Of a stretch of 64,000 bases of DNA, positions 47,606 through 60,556 are shown piece by piece. A program made the translations under genes and the position numbers. The notes under the pieces were generated by a model. The model saw nothing but the letters and a program-made list of their open reading frames with translations. It had not been told where the DNA came from and made no database searches. Position 1 is the stretch's first letter; each line of letters starts with the position of its first letter. Where the stretch lies: NCBI GenBank assembly GCA_947311845.1, contig CAMZMU010000020.1, positions 36,245,398 through 36,309,397 of the forward strand, read 5' to 3'. The stretch comes from Poa pratensis. Taxonomy: Eukaryota; Streptophyta; Magnoliopsida; Poales; Poaceae.

Positions 47606-50214
47606 TTACTTCTTTCCACGCTTGCTTACTTTTCCTCCCCTCTTTGGAGGAATCTTCTCCCGCTGTTGGTAGATGAACTGCTCTTCCAACGGTGTGTCCT
47701 CATATGGTGGATCTTCAAACATGTCCTCGGAATCGGACTCGACAATCGCAGGTTTCCTTGCCCTCGTCTTCTTCACTGCCTTCTTCCTAGCTAGGTCCGG
47801 TGAGAACTTGTCACCGCGAGGATCCAGAACTTCCTTATTCCTTGGCTTGAGCTTGATAACGGACCGTCTCTGCACTCGCTTTTCAGCGATGATAGTGTTC
47901 AATGGTGTGTTCTCATCAAGTTGTGCCTTTAAGAAGGACTCAAGTTAGTGTTTACAATTTTTATTCTTCAAATGAAAACAAAATAGTGTTGTGTACCAAT
48001 GGCATACCTCTCCCTCATCCTCAGCACTCCTGCCGCGGCTCTCATCAACCCGGTCTGACCGTGACTGAGATCCTGAATTGGTCGGAGAAACTATCTCCGG
48101 GTCACGACATCCGAGCACGTTGGCTAACCGGCGAAGCCTCTGCCCAGCACGCTGCAATAGCAAAAAATGTTGAAAACTACCCCAAATGCCTACGAGTTTA
48201 TAAGTGTGTGAGCTCAAACCTTAACAAATTGTCGCAATATGTCATACCCCTCTTCAGGACCAGTGACAGACTGCAATGTTTCCTCATGTTCACCCGCCAC
48301 CTTCTGAATCTCGTTGCGCTGTCATTCGACGGTAATGAACAAATTGAGCTAATAAGTGAGGGATCGAAGGGAGCGTTAGACAGCTATTTTCTTACCACAT
48401 AGTTGAGTAGCCGACCATGCGCAGCTTGGTGCCCTTGCCTTGTCTGCCAGTTGTACTCCTGGGTTGCGATCTGCTCATATTCCAATGGCTCTTCCAAAAT
48501 ATCTTCCGCATAAGCATCGGGAAGGACTTGCACACGATAGTTGGACAAAAACCAGCGGAGGTACACGTTGAAAGCCTCCTCATCATGGGGTTGCCCGGCG
48601 ACAACTTTAGCTTTTTTCGCCTCCTTCACTCGCTGGACAAACTTGGCGATATGTTTCTTGTGGGTCTTGTCCCAGTCTGTTTTATGCTTATTACCGGGGT
48701 ATCTGCGTACGATGGAAGCACAATGTCAAAACCATAAGTAAATGCAAGATAATATGAAAACACTTATGCACAATTATCTTACCCATGGAGCACAATGTCA
48801 GTGTCCTTGTGTACCGGCGGGCACTCCTGTCTCAACCCAAATTGTCTCATGACCCGTTGCGGCATGTGATGCTCAACAATCCACATGCATACCAACGGGA
48901 CTCGGATATTCCAAAGTGTCCGCTCAGCCACGCACGCTGGGTTAATTCTAAATTGAGAATTGTAGCCCACATCCTCTCCGGTCCCATATGGCTCCCAGTC
49001 CACCTACATCAGTTCACATTCGTGTCAACACTACATGATACTGCACTACAAGTGGACAACAAGCATTGTGAGAATTAGATGGTCATTTTACCTGCTCCGG
49101 GGTTAAGTTGTCAAACTCGCTCATGTATCTTCCATACCCCGCTATAGGGTCACCAGTGGGAACAATTGCCTCGTCGTACATGTAAGCCCAGGTTGGTTGC
49201 CGCACGGACATGCCATTATCTCCATAGTCTGTGTGTTTTCTGCACTTGGGTCGTCCAACAGGGAAGCGACACCAGCTCCATACTGACAGAAGAAGTAACG
49301 GACCACCAATGTTAGCCTGACCTCCAATCCTACAACAAGCCTCGTCCAACTGCAAATGAAGGCACATAATTGGTTACCTCCTTCAGCCATAAACACTTGC
49401 TACTAAAAGCTACTAAAAGCATGCATTCTTCACCTATAGGGACGTTGAAAAATTGGATTACCTGACGGTACAAGAAGGCCAATGCCGCAGAACCCCAACT
49501 CCATTTAGTCTTCATATTGGATAACATCTTCAGCCATAACCACTTGGCGGTTGTCCCACTACCGTCAGGAAAGAGAGTCCGCGTGATAATGTACCACACA
49601 TAGACACGAGCGTACTGCTCCACCTGCTCCTTGGGGGCATCCTCCGGCAATTTCTCTTTGAAGTTCTCTTGGATCCAAGTGAAAGTAGCTCCGGCAGATG
49701 GCCTTAATTTCTCCCCGGCAGTGTTGAACCTTTCCGGAGGACACTTCCCAATCATTTCTTCCATCTGCCCACGCCAGTCGTCAAGTTTCGTGTCCATGCA
49801 CACTGGCTGCCCCTCAATCGGGAGTGCGAGTATCATAGACATGTCCTGAAGAGTGACCGTCATCTCCCCGGTACGGAGGTGAAAACTGTGCGTCTCCGGC
49901 CTCCATCGATCGACAAGCGCCGTGATCGCCGAAGGGTTCATAGGTTGTGTCGACCGGGTCACCATATGGATGAACGGGAGGAGCCCAGTTGGCTCGATGA
50001 ACTCCGTGTACCGCTCATCGTACGGCAACTTATTTGAGGACACCGAGTGAGTCCTTAGTCGGAGAGGTTGAAGAACCTGCACACATAAAACATTTATCAG
50101 TCCATGTCTACCACCCCAATACACGTACATACATATATGTTCAATTACCTCCTTCTTGTCGGCAGAGAACATCGCACGGTGTCTAACGTCATAGTGAGGA
50201 TCTAAGAGAGCCAT
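47606..50214 (-). CDS. Plant mobile domain (PMD) protein of the MULE, copy B
   Basis: Mirror of the eight-exon gene at 18309-20917. ATG is at 50214 and the stop at 47606. All predicted exon frames are the same as in copy A and no disabling change was seen. The 5'UTR intron acceptor again sits directly before the ATG. Homologous domain: aminotransferase-like plant mobile domain followed by a lysine-rich tail. The two PMD genes are transcribed toward the middle of their own MULE and face the transposase. Confidence 0.87.
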
Positions 50215-51378
50215 CCTACACAAGGGATTCCAACATCAATTAAATAGGGTAACATAAAACACAACAATTAAGTAAAGCCTATAATTTGACATGACAGTGT
50301 TAACATTATAACTAAATAGTCGTAGCAAGACAGAGAAAAATCATTCACAACTCATTTCGTTGATTGAACCATTCAAATAGCCATGGTTGCAATATGGATT
50401 TGAACATCGGTAAAAATATGGATTTGTTTTTGCAAGAGGTAAAAAAAATGGATTTCTATAGTACAGACAAACATATATTGATATTGGTCAAACTGGTTGC
50501 AAAATACATGTATGATGTCATCATATATATACCGAGGATGCCTCATTACAACATTTCAACAAACAGTTATAATCAATGACCAACAAGCAATAATTTGGAG
50601 TACATGAAAAATCATATCATGGAAGATCACGGGAACAACTAATCTGCAAGTCATCACATGTAATTTTAAAAAGTCAACAATGCAACACGAAGCTTGAAAG
50701 CTACCCATTTACACAGCAATGTAGATGTCAAATTCTAGTAATATTAAGATCCAGCTTTAATTCTTTATTTTTCACAAACTGCTAATCAGGTAAAACTAAT
50801 CCAAACTTTTCTAAACATCAACAATGGCGAGACAGTCGGAATTTGCACATGGAAATAATCGCCGCGGGGGGAAGGGGAAGGGAGCTAACCTGAGAGGGGG
50901 GGCCACGGAGCAGGGCCGCCGCCGAGAACCGCCGCCCAGCCGCCGCCGAGCACCGCCGCCGAGCCGCCGCCGAGCACCGCCGCCGAGCCGCCGCCGAGCA
51001 CCGCCTCTGGTGCCTCCCGCCGCAACCGCCAGTCGCCGCCGCGCCACGAGAGAAAGGGGAAAGGGGAGAGAAGTGTGTGCCTGGGTCGGGCTGGGGGCGG
51101 CCCGGGCGACTAAGTAACCCTAGGCAAGCCGCGCCACCAGCCGCGGCGCGGCCCAAATGGGAGCAGCGCCACAAGCCGTGGCACTGCACTTACCGGCCTA
51201 GGGGCCCACTACGCCACGCTGGCAGGGAGGCGGCGCCATGGCGCACGGCGCGGCCGCATGGGAGGCAGCGCCACGGAGGATGGCGCGGCAAAAATAGGTT
51301 AGTTCAGTGAAATTTTTTTGCCCATAGGTCATTTCGTGAATTTTTTGCGCCACATAGGTCAGTTTTGTCAATTTTGCC

Positions 51379-51440
51379 ATACTGCTACTCTTTCCTCATG
51401 CTTGGATACAAGGCTACGCTTTTTTTTTTGTTGCTCTTTG
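51379..51440. other. B/C junction: extra ~60 bp between the MULE tip and the R block
   Basis: Between TTTTGCC (MULE tip, 51378) and CTCTTTGCTCATGG (start of the R flank) copy C has about 57 bp that are absent at the corresponding places in copies A (25869) and B (42654). It includes CTCTTTCCTCATGC, an imperfect copy of the CTCTTTGCTCATGG that follows, and a T-run. It is either ancestral sequence deleted from the shared ancestor of A and B, or filler made at the junction. Confidence 0.6.
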
Positions 51441-52344
51441 CTCATGGAATGCATGAATATGCATGCGAACAATGATTCACCATTTTTTTTACCGGACCCA
51501 TGCATCTGGATTGGACGTGAGCTTTTCTAACTGCCATGCACATGCACAAAAAGAATGCTTATCTCTACTCTCTATTCCCTTTTTTTGTTCTATTTTTTAA
51601 CTTGCCTATCCCCTTTTTTATTCTTTGGCCATGTTTTTCTTGCGAAAACATATCCGGTATAATTTTCAATTTCCTTTTTGGGATAGTGATTTTTTAGAGT
51701 AAATAAAAATGGGTGGGAATTAGAAAAGTCTACTTCCTACTAGTACAATAAAACACAATTAGAAAAAAAACTATAAAATCTAACTTTTTTACTATTCCCT
51801 TTGTTAACTAGAAAACACAAATATTCGATTTTTGCTTGCAAAGAAATACTCAGTATACTTTTCAATTCCCTTTTTGAGACAGCGGTTTTTTAGTGTAAAT
51901 AAATATGGGTGGGGAATAAGAAAAGTCCACTTCCTACTAGTAAAAAAAATAGATAAAAAAGAACTACCACTTTGTACTAGTATAAAAATAACAGAAAACA
52001 TAAGTCAGACTACTACGTATGTTGATCACAATAGATTCGAGATGAACAACAATCTATACCTCTTATAAATAAAAACTTACCTAACATGCATTAATTATAT
52101 TTCCATCTCAACATGTAAGGTATCGAACTCATCAATTCTTGTAGCCAACAAAATATTCATGCCATTCCACTAATATTTATTAAATCGCATATTTTCTTGC
52201 GGGCAACATATCCATGGCATCTACTTTTTATGCATCCAATTATCAACGTCACCAATTTTAATCATCAAATACAAAAAAATCACGTCAATTTTTAGCCTTT
52301 CGACAATTAATTAATTGAATCTTCCATCCTTATTTAAACAACTT
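51441..52344. repeat. AT-rich flank, copy C (direct)
   Basis: Direct repeat of 25873-26780 with an offset of about 25.56 kb and few differences (for example AGTGTAAATA in place of AGGGTAAATA near 51893). Confidence 0.85.
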
Positions 52345-55300
52345 TGAATCATCCTTCTTTGATCAATAAAAATGTTGCATATGGGTCTACATGTGCCAAA
52401 GTGGTAGATATTTATTTAGATCGTTATGAGTGTTGCATGTGGGTCAAAATGTCCCACATGTGTAAGGTCAAAATGGCTAGGGTGTTGTATGTGGGTCCAC
52501 ATGCAACACTGATGACCATCTATTTATATATCTATCATCTTTAGGACATGTGGACTCACATGTGACACTTTTAACTATGTTTGTATGTTGTTGGACCCGC
52601 ATGATACTTTTAGGTCAAACTGTTTAGGGCTGGTGCTTGTGGATCCAAACAAGTAGGTCATATAAGTACGTAACTACCACCTTTGGAACATGTGGACCCA
52701 CATGCAACACCCCATATCCATCTTGAACTAACGCATATGGGAAAAATAATTGGTCATTTCAAGGAGGTCAAAAAAATCACTTGCTTACAATTGAACCTGT
52801 TCATTGAGAGCAAAAAATAAATAATATGTTGGACTTGTCAAAAAAATTAAACCCTACACGTGACAGAATGCACTTTTTTCGAAACATTTATCAAGAAAAA
52901 AAATAAATATGTTGAACTTGTCAAAAAAAATATTTTTTGCTCAACAAATGTTTCGAAAAAAGTGCATTTTAGGTCAAGAATCTATGAAAAAATGACCAGT
53001 TATTTTAGCGAATCTAAGGGCAGACCTAGTTGTATAGAGGTGTTGCATGTGGCTCCACATGCATGAAATGTGGTAGGTCTACCACCTTTCATGTGGACCC
53101 ATATACAACACTTCTAACCATCCATGTGTACATATATCACTTTTAGGACATGTGGACCCACATTCAACACTCCTATCTAGCTAGTTGTGCATCTACCCCA
53201 TTTTATACATATGGATCCACGCAACACTCCTTGCCTGCTAGCTGTGCATCTACCCCATTTTATACATGTGGACCCACATGCAACTATCCTATCCAGCTAG
53301 GATTACCCCTACCACCCAGTGGACCCTTAACAGCTATGTCTACCCCTGCCACCATTTTGGACATGTGGACCCACATGTAGGAGCACTTCTGGCCATCCAG
53401 CTACACCTTTATCATCACTGGGGCATGTGGACCCATATGCCACACTCTCAGCCATCTAGGTCCACTCCTATAACCTTTGGGGCATGTGGACCAACATGCA
53501 ACACTCTTATCCAGCTAGGTCAGTAGACCTGAATGGATAGGGGGTGAATAAACCTGACTAGCAAGTAGGCGTGCATGTGGGTCCACATGTTCCAGAGGTG
53601 GTAGATGTGTACCTAGATGGAAACGAGTGTTTATGTGGATCCACATGTATCAAAGGGTCTAGGGGCAGACCTAATTGTATAGGGGTGTTGCATCTGGGTC
53701 CACATATATGAAAGGAGGTATAGGTCTACCATCTTTGGCATATGTGGATGCCACACTCTCATCCATCTAGGTCCACGTGACCCAAATATGGGTCCACGTG
53801 TCCCAAAAGGTTGTATATATACAACTAGATGGCTATTAGTGTTGCATGTGGGTCCACATATCCACCGGATGGACCCATCTTGACCTAGCACATCCGGTGG
53901 ACATGTGGATCCACATGTAACACTCATAGCCATCTAGTTGTATATTTACAAATTTTGGAACATATGGATCCACATACAACACTCCTATCTATGTCTCACT
54001 TTGTGAGACCCACATGCTAGTTCTAGGTCAAACTATCTAGGTCTCGTGCATGTGGGACAAGATGTCTCGTAGGCCATATATGTATGTATCTACCACCTTT
54101 GGGACATGTGGACCCACATGCAAAACCCCTAGCCATCTTTACCAAGAACTATATGACATACTAGACAACTTGACCTAAAACTATCATGTGGACCCATCTT
54201 GACCTAGAACTATATGACATAATAGACAACTTGACCTAAAACTATCATGTGGATGCCACAACATGGAACATATCTAGAAGTGGTGAATAAGGGTCGACAT
54301 GTCCCAAAGGTGGTAGATATACAACTAGATGGCTATGTTTATGAGTGTCGCATGTGGGTCCACATGTTCCCGATATGTGATAGGTAAATATGGCTACGGG
54401 TTTTGCATGTGGGTCCACATGTACCAATGTGGGTCCACATGTCTCAAAAGGTTGTAGATATACAATGGCTATGAGTGTTGCATGTGTCCATCCGGGGGAC
54501 ATGTGGACCCACATGCAACACTCATAGCCATCTAGTTGTATATCTACAACCTTTGGGACATATGGATCCACATACAACACTCTTATCTAAGTTGCATTTT
54601 GTGAGACCCACATGCTAGTTCTAGATCAAACTGTCTAGGTCTCGTACATGTGGAACCAGATCTCTAGTAGGTCATATATGTATGTATCTAACACTTCTGG
54701 GACATGTGGACCCACATGCAAAACCCCTAGTCATCTTTGAACTATATGACATACTAGACAACTTGAACTAAAACTATCATGTGGACCAATCTTGACCTAG
54801 AACTATATGACATACTAGTCAACTTGACCTAAAACTATCATGTGGATCCCACGACATGAAACATATCTAGGAGTGTTACATAAGGGTCAACATGTCCTAA
54901 ATGTGGTAGATATACAACTAGATGGCTATGTCTATGAGTTTCGCATGTGGGTCCATATGTTCTCGAGATGTGCTAGATAGAGATGGCTAGGGGTTTTGCA
55001 TGCATGTGGTTCCACATGTCCCAAATGTGGGTCCACGTGTACCAAATGTGGGTCCACATGTCCCAAAAGGTTGTAAATATACAACTAGATGGCTATTACT
55101 GTTGCATGTGGGTCCACATGTCCCCCGGATGGACGCATCTTGACCTAGCACATCCGGGGAACATGTGGACCCAGATCATGCAACACTCATAACTATCTTT
55201 TTGTATATCTACAACCTTTGGCACATATGGATTCACATGCAACACTCATATCTATGTTGCTTTTTGTGAGACCCTCATGCTAGTTCGAGGTCAAACTGTC

Positions 55301-55446
55301 TAGGTCATGTGCATGTGAGACCAGATGTCTAGTAGGCCATATATGTATGTATCTACTACCTTTGAGAGATGTGGACCCACATGCAAAACTCCTAGCCATC
55401 TTTACCTAGAATTATATGACATATTAGACAACTTGACCTAAAACTA
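52345..55446. repeat. Quasi-palindrome array, copy C (direct)
   Basis: Direct repeat of 26780-29880. Private differences include CACCCCATATCC in place of CACCCCTATCC (near 52710) and GGGTCCACATG in place of GGGCCCACATG (near 55110). Confidence 0.87.
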
Positions 55447-56020
55447 TCATGTGGACCCATCTTGACCTAGATGAGGATGCAGCCGCCCCAGCCACCGCCT
55501 CCCGGCGACGCGCACCCGCACGTGGCCACCCACCACCGCCATCGCCTCCACGTCCACGCCGCCTCCCATGCCACGAGACTTTGAGTAGCTCGTGTACTGT
55601 GGCGACACAAACACGACGTCCGACGCCGCCGTGGCTGCCGTCCCCACCGTGGAGCATCCACCGCCGCGCTGCGCTGCCGCCAGCTCCTGCAGCGCCACCA
55701 GCTGCTGCTCTAGCTGCTTCACGTAGTCGATCGCTCCCCCGACCACCGTGGCTTGGTCACTCTACAGGACAGATGCATGCATTGCGTCAATGCATGGTAC
55801 GAACAGAGAAGATTATTGTTGCACATTTCCTCCAGCAATGGCTGAAGCAAGTTTGGATTGCTTACTCGTGGGATGTAGTCCGTGGGGATGAGGGAGCGGA
55901 GGGATGCGAGGTGGTCGTTCATGAGGCGGCGCCGGTTGCGCTCCACGGCGATGTGGGTCATCCGCTGGCACTCGGCCTCCTCGGGCTTCTTGCACTTCTC
56001 GGGCGGCGGCGTGGCGCGCG
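55447..56020 (-). pseudogene. bHLH gene fragment, copy C
   Basis: Exon 3 at 55447-55761 and the exon 2 remainder at 55866-56020, identical in the parts I compared to copy A. It is cut by the LTR at 56021 and by the array at 55446, so it lacks both the start and the C-terminal domain. Confidence 0.85.
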
Positions 56021-59000
56021 TGTAACAGCCCGAGGTTGTGAACCTCAAAAACCTGAGTAAAATTTTCACTTTTGCATATCATGCATGCATCATGGCATCA
56101 TTTGTTCAATTGCTCATGTTGAAACCAAGATTTGGACAACAAATTAAACCAAATGGGAAACCAAAAGCAATACTTGTTTTCAAACAAGTTACACTCCAAT
56201 GAGTTGGTTGTGACAAAACCAATTCAAATAACTTCCATATTTGTCAAGGAAGTTCCAAGAGTCTAAAAGGTAATGTTTTGCAATTGCTAAATTTTCCAAA
56301 TGGGCAACATCTTGAATTTAGCAAATGCCTAAATCAAACACTATGAACAAAAGTTGGTGAAAACATTTTATTTTTAAACCCCAATTTTTGTGGAGCAACT
56401 AAATGACCAGGGGAGCATCTCCAAATTATTTCATAATTTTTGGAAGTGTTTAAGTTGCTCAATAAAATCAGTGCTTTGCTGCTGGAATTAAAAAGTAACT
56501 GGGAAGGACCAATCTGTGGTGGAAGATTTTTGCCAGGGGCTTCTTTGTAAAAACTTCATCTCCTTCTCTGTAGCGACCGCGCGCGCGCTCCCGCCGGACC
56601 AGCTCGACCCCGTGGTCGCCGTGCACGCCGCCGGGCCCCCTCTGCCCCCACCGCAGGAAGACAAGCACGCCGGCCCCCCTCTGCTCCCCCTCCCCACTCG
56701 CCCCTGCTCCATCTCCTCTCCCCCTCTGCTCCCCACGAGCCGCCATGGCCGCCGAGGCCGCCGTGCTCGCCGCCGCCATTTGAGCTCACCCCGAGCGAAT
56801 CGAAGCGGACCACTAGCTTCGCCGTGCCGTGCTCCATCTCCCTGCCAGAGGAATCGAACCGGAGAGCACGGGATTGACGCCGCCGTCCGTGACATCGCCG
56901 CCGCCGCCCGAGCTCCTCCTCGCTCTATTACGACACCGCCGAGCCATCTCCGGCCACCTCCTGCACCGTCGCGAGATTGGGTGAGCCCCTGGCCCTCGCT
57001 GGCCCATCCCCTCCCCTCCTAGCGCTCGCCATTGCTCGCACACGCCACCGCATCGTCGCCGTAGCTTCACCGTCGATGTTGTTCGCAGCCCGGCCGCGAA
57101 ACCGGCCTAAGCCGGGCTACAGGCCGCACTTCTCTGGCCCATGGCCGGCCTCGGAGCCAGCCCAGACCGGGCGGACGGCCGGACCCCTCTGTTAGCAGGC
57201 CGGCCTGCCAGCCGGCCCAGACCGGGCTGGAGGCCGGGTGTACTGTTTTTTTAGAGGTTCCTTTTTCTATTTCCTCTCCCCTTTGCTCATGCTTCCGGCT
57301 ACTCCCTCGCGCTTTAGGGAAATCGAACTCCGATGATTCCTACTAGTTCATCTCTCCCTTTCGAGTCGAGTAAATAAAATATTTATCGTTGGAAGTAAAA
57401 TAATCAAAAGTAAATATTAAAAAAGAGGAATTATAAAATTAATAACTTTTGATCGGGACCTCCGAAAAATGTGTTCCTTATATCGAAATGCTCATAAAAA
57501 TGTGCACTGATCCTTTGCATCACTTGCATGCATGTCTACATGAACTTATAGCACAGGAAAACATTAAAACAAATGTAGAGCTATATTTTCTCTCTTGTTA
57601 AATAATTATCTCGCACCCCATTTAAAATGGGTAGAACTTGCTATAATAATTTCAGTACATTAAAAATGCCATGCCATCATGTGTTTGCGCATTGCATTTG
57701 TTAAAGCATGTGTGGTGATTGATTGCTCTTCTGTGGTTATGTTTCGATAGATCAAGCCGCCGGGGTTACTCCACAATACCCCGAGGATCCGTACTATCAG
57801 CCGTATCAACAAGGCAAGCGTAATCCCCCCTCTGAGCATATATTATCCTATGTTTCCGCAAATATTTTGTCCACAATAATATTGCATGCGGTTCCAAATG
57901 TCACTTTTATTGGATTAGAGTATCCTATAGTTGCATTAAGTTTTCGATGCCAATACCTGTTTTCCCCTCCTATTATCCATAGTTTTGTATTATTGGCCTG
58001 AGTTACCTACTATGCTATGTTGATGCTTAGCCATGCTTAGTTAATTGTTACTCGTCCGATGGATGGTTCATATTGGAAACAGGTGAAGAGATGTTGTGAT
58101 GATGGTGGAGAATTGTGGTGACAGGTAATAAGATGCTAAAGGTGGGGATGAGAGGCCACTGTGGTTGTGGTGTTTTGTCTCGTTCTCGCCGCCTAGGTAC
58201 GAGTTCTTTACCTCCCGAACCAAGACTGAGCGTGCAACCATGCGTGAGGCCTATGCAATTGCAGGAACCCTCATAGACTAAATAACTCGGGCGGGGCTAG
58301 CCAGGGTCCTCTAGTTTCGGGCTTCCATTTGCGCGTGCGTGATGATGGTGGTTGAACTGGGATGAGGATTGTGGTGTTAGGAAAATAAGTGGCCGTGGGG
58401 CAGGGTGTTGAAGGCACTAGCGTGCCCTGCCGCCACTGATGATCCTGGAAAGTCCTTAATGAGGGAGAAGTCGACACCGCTCCCACCCAGCCGGCTTTCC
58501 AAGGAAGAGAGCTAATGCGCAGGTAATGGGTCGGACGGTACGCTTGGCAAACATTGTACACCCCTGCAGGGTAAATCTTTTCAAAAAGCCGTGTCCACGG
58601 TTACGGATAACTTGGGAAAGGACGATAAGATCATAGAATAACATGAACGGAATGATTAAAACCTGGGTACTAGAGGTACCACTTCAAGATTGCAAGGTGA
58701 GCTTCCTCGAGGGTGATTCGGGGAGGTGCCTTTGATGAACAGGTACAGTGGTTGATGATGGTAGATGTTGAGAAAGGAGATCAAAGAAAAGAGTCACCTC
58801 TTACCCCTCTTGAAAACTATTCTGATTAGTCGATGCCATTGAGTTATGTTTTCATAAATAAAATCAGCTTTATGCAAAACAGCCATAAAACTTTGAAAGG
58901 CTCATCGAGCTAAAGCTCTATATATAATCTTGCGAGTTCATCGAACTCAACGTCGTTTGTTTTGTTTCAGAGGAGGACTTCACCGACCTCGAAGGTGGGT

Positions 59001-59457
59001 TCTTTGTGGACGTCGACGAGTAGTCTGGGGTTCCCAGGTGGCAGCTTGGGACATCCCGGAACAGCTGGCGTTGGATGTTTATCTGTAGGCCTCTCAGGCC
59101 ATATTTTGGATCTTGTTTTTTAGAACAACCTAATTCGCTTCCGCATGTTGTATTGTTGGGTCCGTGACCTCTGGTTGTAATTTGCTATCTTTCCCTATTA
59201 TAAGAGTTGAACTATATGTTTTGTGTCGTAGAGTCTGTGATGTGCCAGTTGTTCCACAGGTCTTGATCTTTCTATTATACATTGAGGGTTGTGCCTGTGT
59301 TAAGGCATCAATCGGGGTGTTGCGTTGCCAATGATCCATTCCGAGCAACGCCTGCCAAAGGTTTTGGCCGGGGATTGGTAAACCCGTAACCTCCGGTTGT
59401 ATCGCTTAACCGGTGACACACAGCATCACTGTATAACAGTCGGGTCGGGGCGCCACA
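56021..59457 (+). mobile_element. LTR of the retrotransposon, copy C
   Basis: Direct repeat of 30455-33891 (3437 bp), TGTAACAGCCC to CGCCACA, with the primer-binding site at 59461-59472. Small private differences exist (AAATGGGAAACC near 56155; CTCTCAGGCC near 59092). Confidence 0.88.
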
Positions 59458-59472
59458 AGTTGGTATCAGAGC

Positions 59473-59648
59473 AGTACTGCCTGTAGCAAACCCTTCTACT
59501 GGTCGATGTGGAGTCTAGTGTTTGTGAAACTATGTTTAACCTAAAAATGAGTTGTGAAAACCATCTTACGATTCTTTTTACTCCTTATCTGGTTACCCTC
59601 TAATCTCGGAGCAACCTTACCTCGATTTGAGTTTAACCTAAAAATGAG
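59473..59648 (+). mobile_element. Truncated LTR-retrotransposon internal start and junction
   Basis: About 176 bp follow the primer site and stop at CCTAAAAATGAG (59648), where array sequence TAATAGCCATCTAG begins. The 19-bp GTTTAACCTAAAAATGAGT occurs twice, 97 bp apart, the second copy exactly at the junction. The same junction is present beside both palindrome arms (34083 and 34448), so it predates the inversion. Confidence 0.8.
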
Positions 59649-60556
59649 TAATAGCCATCTAGTTGTATATCTACAACCTTTGGGACATATGGATCCACAT
59701 ACAACACTCTTATCTAAGTTGCATTTTGTGAGACCCACATGCTAGTTCTAGATCAAACTGTCTAGGTCTCGTACATGTGGGACCAGATCTCTAGTAGGTC
59801 ATATATGTATGTATCTAACACTTCTGGGACATGTGGACCCACATGCAAAACCCCTAGTCATCTTTACCTAGAACTATATGACATACTAGACAACTTGATC
59901 TAAAACTATCATGTGGACCCATCTTGACCTAGAACTATATGACATACTAGTCAACTTGACCTAAAACTATCATGTGGATCCCACGACATGAAACATATCT
60001 AGGAGTGTTACATAAGGGTCAACATGTCCTAAATGTGGTAGATATACAACTGGATGGCTATGTCTATGAGTTTCGCATGTGGGTCCATATCTTCTCGAGA
60101 TGTGCTAGATAGAGATGGCTAGGGGTTTTGCATGCATGTGGTTCCACATGTCCCAAATGTGGGTCCACGTGTCCCAAAAGGTTGTAAATATACAACTAGA
60201 TGGCTATTACTGTTGCATGTGGGCCCACATGTCCCCCGGATGGACGCATCTTGACCTAGCACATCCGGGGAACATGTGGACCCAGATCATGCAACACTCA
60301 TAGCTATCTTTTGTATATCTACAACCTTTGGCACATATGGATTCACATGCAACACTCATATCTATGTTGCTTTTTGTGAGACACTCATGCTAGTTCGAGG
60401 TTAAACTGTTTAGGTCATGTGCATGTGAGACCAGATGTCTAGTAGGCCATATATGTATGTATCTACTACCTTTGAGAGATGTGGACCCACATGCAAAACT
60501 CCTAGCCATCTTTACCTAGAATTATATGACACATTAGACAACTTGACCTAAAACTA
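59649..60556. repeat. Partial quasi-palindrome array, copy D
   Basis: Corresponds to 28967-29880 of copy A (about 0.9 kb of the 3.1 kb) and is more diverged than copies A, B and C are from each other. One module near 60160 is missing relative to 29460-29490. Confidence 0.85.

Larger units (their letters stand above)
17172..51378. repeat. Giant inverted duplication (palindrome), arms of about 17 kb
   Basis: Position x in the left arm (17172-34106) pairs with about 68523-x in the right arm (34425-51378). The PMD gene (18309-20917 and 47606-50214), the transposase (22134-25194 and 43329-46389), the array, the bHLH fragment and the LTR all occur in mirror order. I spotted only scattered differences: two amino-acid changes over the transposase, a 24-bp minisatellite unit, a few 1-bp indels and substitutions. 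The arms are separated by a 0.3-kb filler. The outer limit of the right arm is the MULE tip, after which the R block repeats in direct orientation. Confidence 0.95.
42654..51378. mobile_element. Mutator-like element, copy B (inverted)
   Basis: Mirror of the 17172-25869 element with the same two genes and long TIRs (about 42654-42965 and 51060-51378). The tip at 51378 keeps the full GTCAATTTTGCC end, while the tip at 42654 has the same 7-bp deletion as copy A's right tip. The minisatellite beside the outer TIR (50930-51005) has one more 24-bp unit than copy A (17545-17605). The outer TIR lacks the three 1-bp deletions seen at 17172-17480. Confidence 0.9.

Noticed and set aside
17172..51378. 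Palindrome as a pure assembly artefact
   Set aside because: Not excluded, but the arms carry private differences and a unique templated filler, which a simple false join would not produce; kept as real with a request for spanning reads.
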